DNA from: Oscillospiraceae bacterium
GTDB taxonomy: Bacteria > Bacillota > Clostridia > Oscillospirales > Oscillospiraceae
Length of the DNA stretch: 31,915 bases
NCBI GenBank assembly: GCA_016290695.1
Contig: JAEEUX010000001.1
Location: 1-31,915, forward strand
Reading direction: 5' to 3'
Within the stretch, counting starts at the first letter, position 1; every line of letters begins with the position of its first letter. A program made the position numbers and the translations under genes. The notes under the pieces are model-generated. The model saw nothing but the letters and a program-made list of their open reading frames with translations. It had not been told where the DNA came from and did not search any database. This document shows positions 29,366 to 31,915 of this stretch, one piece after another.

Positions 29366-31684
29366 ATGAGAAAGCTTGCGTGTTTTGCGTTCGCGTTCTC
29401 AGCGGCAATCTTTCTTGTGAGTATATCAGATCACATCACCGTCGTGTTTGCGGCGGTTTTCGCAGCTCTGCTCGCGGTGACCGTTATTTTCGGCGCGCTG
29501 CGAAGGAAGGCTGCGCCATATTTATCCGTTATTGTGCTCGGCGCCTTGTTCGGCGCGGCTTGGTTCTTTGTCTATAACATTATCTTTATAAAACCAGCTC
29601 TCACGCTTTGCGGGGACAGGGTGGAGCTTAGCGCCGTAGTGCTCGATTCTTCGGAGCCGAGAGATTACGGCGTGAGGACAGAGGTGAGGCTGCTGCGGGA
29701 CGATATGATGTCGCCGCGCGCTCTCGTCTATGAATTCGGAGAAGACAGAATACTTGAACCCGGCGATGTGATAAGCCTCAGCGGCAAGGTCCTTTCAAGC
29801 GGGCGTGAGACGGAAAACGATTATTTCTTCTCACGCGGCATACCTCTTTTCGTGTACGCGGATGGGAGCGCCGAGCTTCAAGACGATAAATTAGACGCGG
29901 GTAAATACAAGAAACTCATTTTTCTCCACCGCGTCTGTGCGAAGAAAATTAACAATAAAATCGAAGAGATATTCCCACCCTTTGCCGTTGGCATAATGCA
30001 GGCTGTGCTTACAGGAACAAGGCTGCGCCTTAACGACGACTCATATCTTGTTTCCACGCTGCGCACTGCGGGAGCGGCGCACATTGTCGCGGTTTCGGGG
30101 ATGCATCTTGTTTTCCTTGTGGGTTTGCTGCGGCTTGTTTTCGGTAAGGGACGCATCGGGAACCTTATCTGTATCCCGGTTATAATCGCGTTCATGGCGC
30201 TGACGGGCTTCACGGCATCCGTCGTTCGCGCGGGAGTTATGCAGATAACTATGCTTGTCGGACTCTCATTTCGCTGGGATTATGACGGTATTACGGCGCT
30301 TGCTCTGGCGCTTCTGCTGCTCTGCATGCAGAACCCTATGTCAGTGAAAAACGGCGGCCTGCAGCTATCCTTTGCCGCGACGCTCGGAATGCTGCTCTTT
30401 TCGGATAAGCTATATAATTTCTTTCTGCGCCCGTTCAGAGAAGGGCGCTTCAAGCGCCTTTACCGGGGTAAGCTGAGGAGAAAGGGCCTTTCGTTCGTCG
30501 CAGCCTCCGCTTCCTCGTCGCTCAGCGCGCTTGTTTTCACTGTCCCCATTACTGCGCTTATGTTTGGTTCTGTTTCCGTAATTGCGCCCGTGACCAATCT
30601 TCTCGTGCTTTGGGCTGTTTCGTTTATGTTCGCGACGGGCGCCATTGCCGTCGCAATCGGCATGGTGTTTTCGCCCGCGGGACATATCTTGGCGCTGCTG
30701 TCCTCAGCCTTTGTCTGGTATGTTCGTGCGGTGAGCTCCGCGCTTGCGAGGCTGCCCTTTGCCTCTGTCTACACGATTAGCCCTTATATCAAGGCGTGGC
30801 TCGTGTTTATGTATGCGGAGTTCATCACGCTCTTTTTCATGAAGGGCGTTCGCGGGCGCTTTGCGCTTTTTGTGGCATCAAACTTAGTCGTTCTCTCGGC
30901 TGCAGCGGGTTTCAGCCGCCTTGAAAGCGCGCTGGGCAAGGTAACCGTCACGGTTCTCGACGTGGGACAGGGACAATCCATCGCATTGAGCAGTGAGGGA
31001 CACTACGTCCTGGTAGACTGCGGCGGCGATTCGTATACCAACGCGGGAGATATTGCCGCGGAATACTTTGCCTCAATGGGACAAAACTCGCTCGACGCGC
31101 TTATACTGACGCACTTTCACAGCGACCACGTAAACGGCGCGGCTGAACTGTTGAACAGAATGAGCGTTGATACCCTTATTATCCCTGAACTGAACGAGGA
31201 AGAAGGCGGTTTCAGAGATTACATAATTAATAAAGCAGAGGAACAGGGGACTGACATCGTTATAGTGGACGACGATTCATTTGAATACGCCTTTGGCAGC
31301 GTGAAAAGCCAAATCATTCCACCGCTCGGAGGAAAGAATCTTAACGAAATGGGGCTTTCCGCCGTTTTCAGCTCAGGGGATTTTGACCTTGTCATAACAG
31401 GCGACATGAACGCCGATACGGAATATCGCCTGACGGAGTATACCCAGCTGCCGGATGCGGAGCTTTTCATCGCAGGCCACCACGGCTCCAAGGCATCAAA
31501 TTCAGAAAAGCTTCTCAGCACCATTACTCCGGAATGCGTTATAATATCACTTGGAGAAAATAACTACGGTCATCCGTCCGAGGAAATCTTGGCTCGCTTC
31601 AAAAACGCGGGCGCGGAGGTTTACAGGACAGATGTAAATGGAACCGTAACGGTAAGACTCGGCAAAGATGGGGGAGATGATTAA
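29366..31684 (+). CDS. comEC: DNA internalization-related competence protein ComEC/Rec2
   Basis: Membrane channel that brings single-stranded DNA into the cytoplasm during transformation. The 772-residue protein has N-terminal helices (about 3-75), a DUF4131-type OB region (about 80-170) and the competence domain with several helices (about 215-500), beginning AVLTGTRLRL and including HIVAVSGMHL. The C-terminal metallo-beta-lactamase domain (about 520-772) begins VTVLDVGQGQSIAL and has THFHSDH at 582-588, with a later GHHGSKASNS segment. All metal ligands are present, so the nuclease-like domain seems intact. The start is ATG 29366, 9 bases after AGGAAG. No comEA or comEB is upstream. holA follows by 3 bases. 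Confidence 0.95.
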   Translation: MRKLACFAFAFSAAIFLVSISDHITVVFAAVFAALLAVTVIFGALRRKAAPYLSVIVLGALFGAAWFFVYNIIFIKPALTLCGDRVELSAVVLDSSEPRDYGVRTEVRLLRDDMMSPRALVYEFGEDRILEPGDVISLSGKVLSSGRETENDYFFSRGIPLFVYADGSAELQDDKLDAGKYKKLIFLHRVCAKKINNKIEEIFPPFAVGIMQAVLTGTRLRLNDDSYLVSTLRTAGAAHIVAVSGMHLVFLVGLLRLVFGKGRIGNLICIPVIIAFMALTGFTASVVRAGVMQITMLVGLSFRWDYDGITALALALLLLCMQNPMSVKNGGLQLSFAATLGMLLFSDKLYNFFLRPFREGRFKRLYRGKLRRKGLSFVAASASSSLSALVFTVPITALMFGSVSVIAPVTNLLVLWAVSFMFATGAIAVAIGMVFSPAGHILALLSSAFVWYVRAVSSALARLPFASVYTISPYIKAWLVFMYAEFITLFFMKGVRGRFALFVASNLVVLSAAAGFSRLESALGKVTVTVLDVGQGQSIALSSEGHYVLVDCGGDSYTNAGDIAAEYFASMGQNSLDALILTHFHSDHVNGAAELLNRMSVDTLIIPELNEEEGGFRDYIINKAEEQGTDIVIVDDDSFEYAFGSVKSQIIPPLGGKNLNEMGLSAVFSSGDFDLVITGDMNADTEYRLTEYTQLPDAELFIAGHHGSKASNSEKLLSTITPECVIISLGENNYGHPSEEILARFKNAGAEVYRTDVNGTVTVRLGKDGGDD

Positions 31685-31687
31685 ACA

Positions 31688-31915
31688 ATGTGCGCCGCAA
31701 AGAAAAACGATGAATACAAGTCCTATGCGGATTTCAGAAAACTCAAGAGCGTTGAGGACCTTGCTAACTGCTATGTATTCTTCGGAGACGAGGATTATTT
31801 AAAAGAAATATGCGTAAATGAGCTTAGAAAAAAGCTGCTTACCGAGGATGAAGAGGCTTTCAATTACCATAAATTCAGTTCCCCGACGGAACTCGACGAG
31901 CTTTCCGAGGCAATC
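31688..31915 (+). CDS. holA: DNA polymerase III delta subunit HolA, 5' part (window ends)
   Basis: The reading frame starts at ATG 31688, preceded by GGGGGAG (31671-31677), and stays open for the 76 codons to the window edge. The segment NCYVFFGDEDYLKEICVNEL matches the N-terminal motif of the clamp-loader delta subunit, which opens the beta clamp, and FNYHKFSS followed by ELDELSEAI fits the next part of the domain. comEC directly followed by holA is a standard Firmicutes pair. The rest of the gene, including the AAA+ core, lies outside the window. Confidence 0.88.
   Translation, partial: MCAAKKNDEYKSYADFRKLKSVEDLANCYVFFGDEDYLKEICVNELRKKLLTEDEEAFNYHKFSSPTELDELSEAI

Overview
The window is one contiguous piece of a low-complexity-free, moderately GC-rich Firmicutes chromosome, almost certainly an anaerobic, endospore-forming member of the Clostridia (Oscillospiraceae/Ruminococcaceae-like). 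The reasons are gene order and content: rsmB-rlmN-prpC-prkC-rsgA, dxs-tlyA-nadK-(TA)-argR-recN, a Tyr T-box in front of tyrS, spoVAD-spoVAE, DUF6062, a tiny Cys/Gly-rich membrane peptide gene and alaS-HIT-comEC-holA. Strong sigma-A-type promoters, purine-rich ribosome binding sites and several TTG/GTG starts fit the same assignment. No tRNA, rRNA, CRISPR array, phage gene or transposase gene was seen.

Layout. 1-5144 (+): end of rsmB, then rlmN, PP2C phosphatase, PASTA kinase, rsgA and a small membrane protein, closed by an intrinsic terminator near 5217-5262. 5290-8939 (+): promoter with a 12-bp palindrome, then dxs, tlyA, nadK. 8932-9671: a DinJ/RelB-YoeB toxin-antitoxin module with its own promoter and operator, bracketed by a 14-bp direct repeat. 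9686-12195 (+): argR, recN, small unknown protein. 12196-12641 (446 bases without a gene): promoter, Tyr-specific T-box leader with terminator, and a second possible hairpin; then tyrS. 13887-16276 (-): promoter, family 4 uracil-DNA glycosylase, DUF2156 protein, GNAT, terminator. 16403-17057 (+): promoter, orphan membrane protein, terminator. 17111-19283 (-): spoVAE, spoVAD, terminator with a possible overlapping forespore promoter, and DUF6062. 19284-19654 (371 bases without a gene): a 269-bp element with terminal inverted repeats and two internal hairpin arms, then a promoter. 19655-24321 (+): 8-oxoguanine glycosylase, guaB, sirtuin, GT26 glycosyltransferase, tmk. 24436-24576 (-): Cys/Gly-rich micro-ORF. 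24768-31915 (+): mltG, alaS, HIT, comEC and the start of holA.

How the genes work together. Most are core functions: ribosome and RNA modification (rsmB, rlmN, rsgA, tlyA), cell-envelope sensing (prpC/prkC) and peptidoglycan processing (mltG), isoprenoid precursor and NADP supply (dxs, nadK), nucleotide supply (guaB, tmk), tRNA charging (tyrS, alaS), DNA repair (recN, udg, ogg) and DNA uptake (comEC). The accessory layer is small. Its most notable parts are the structured 269-bp repeat-like element, the inserted toxin-antitoxin module with its insertion footprint, the compact terminator/promoter arrangement before spoVAD, and the unannotated Cys/Gly-rich micro-gene. I do not see a clear new multi-gene system; the candidates for something undescribed are the element at 19294-19562 and the small orphan genes.
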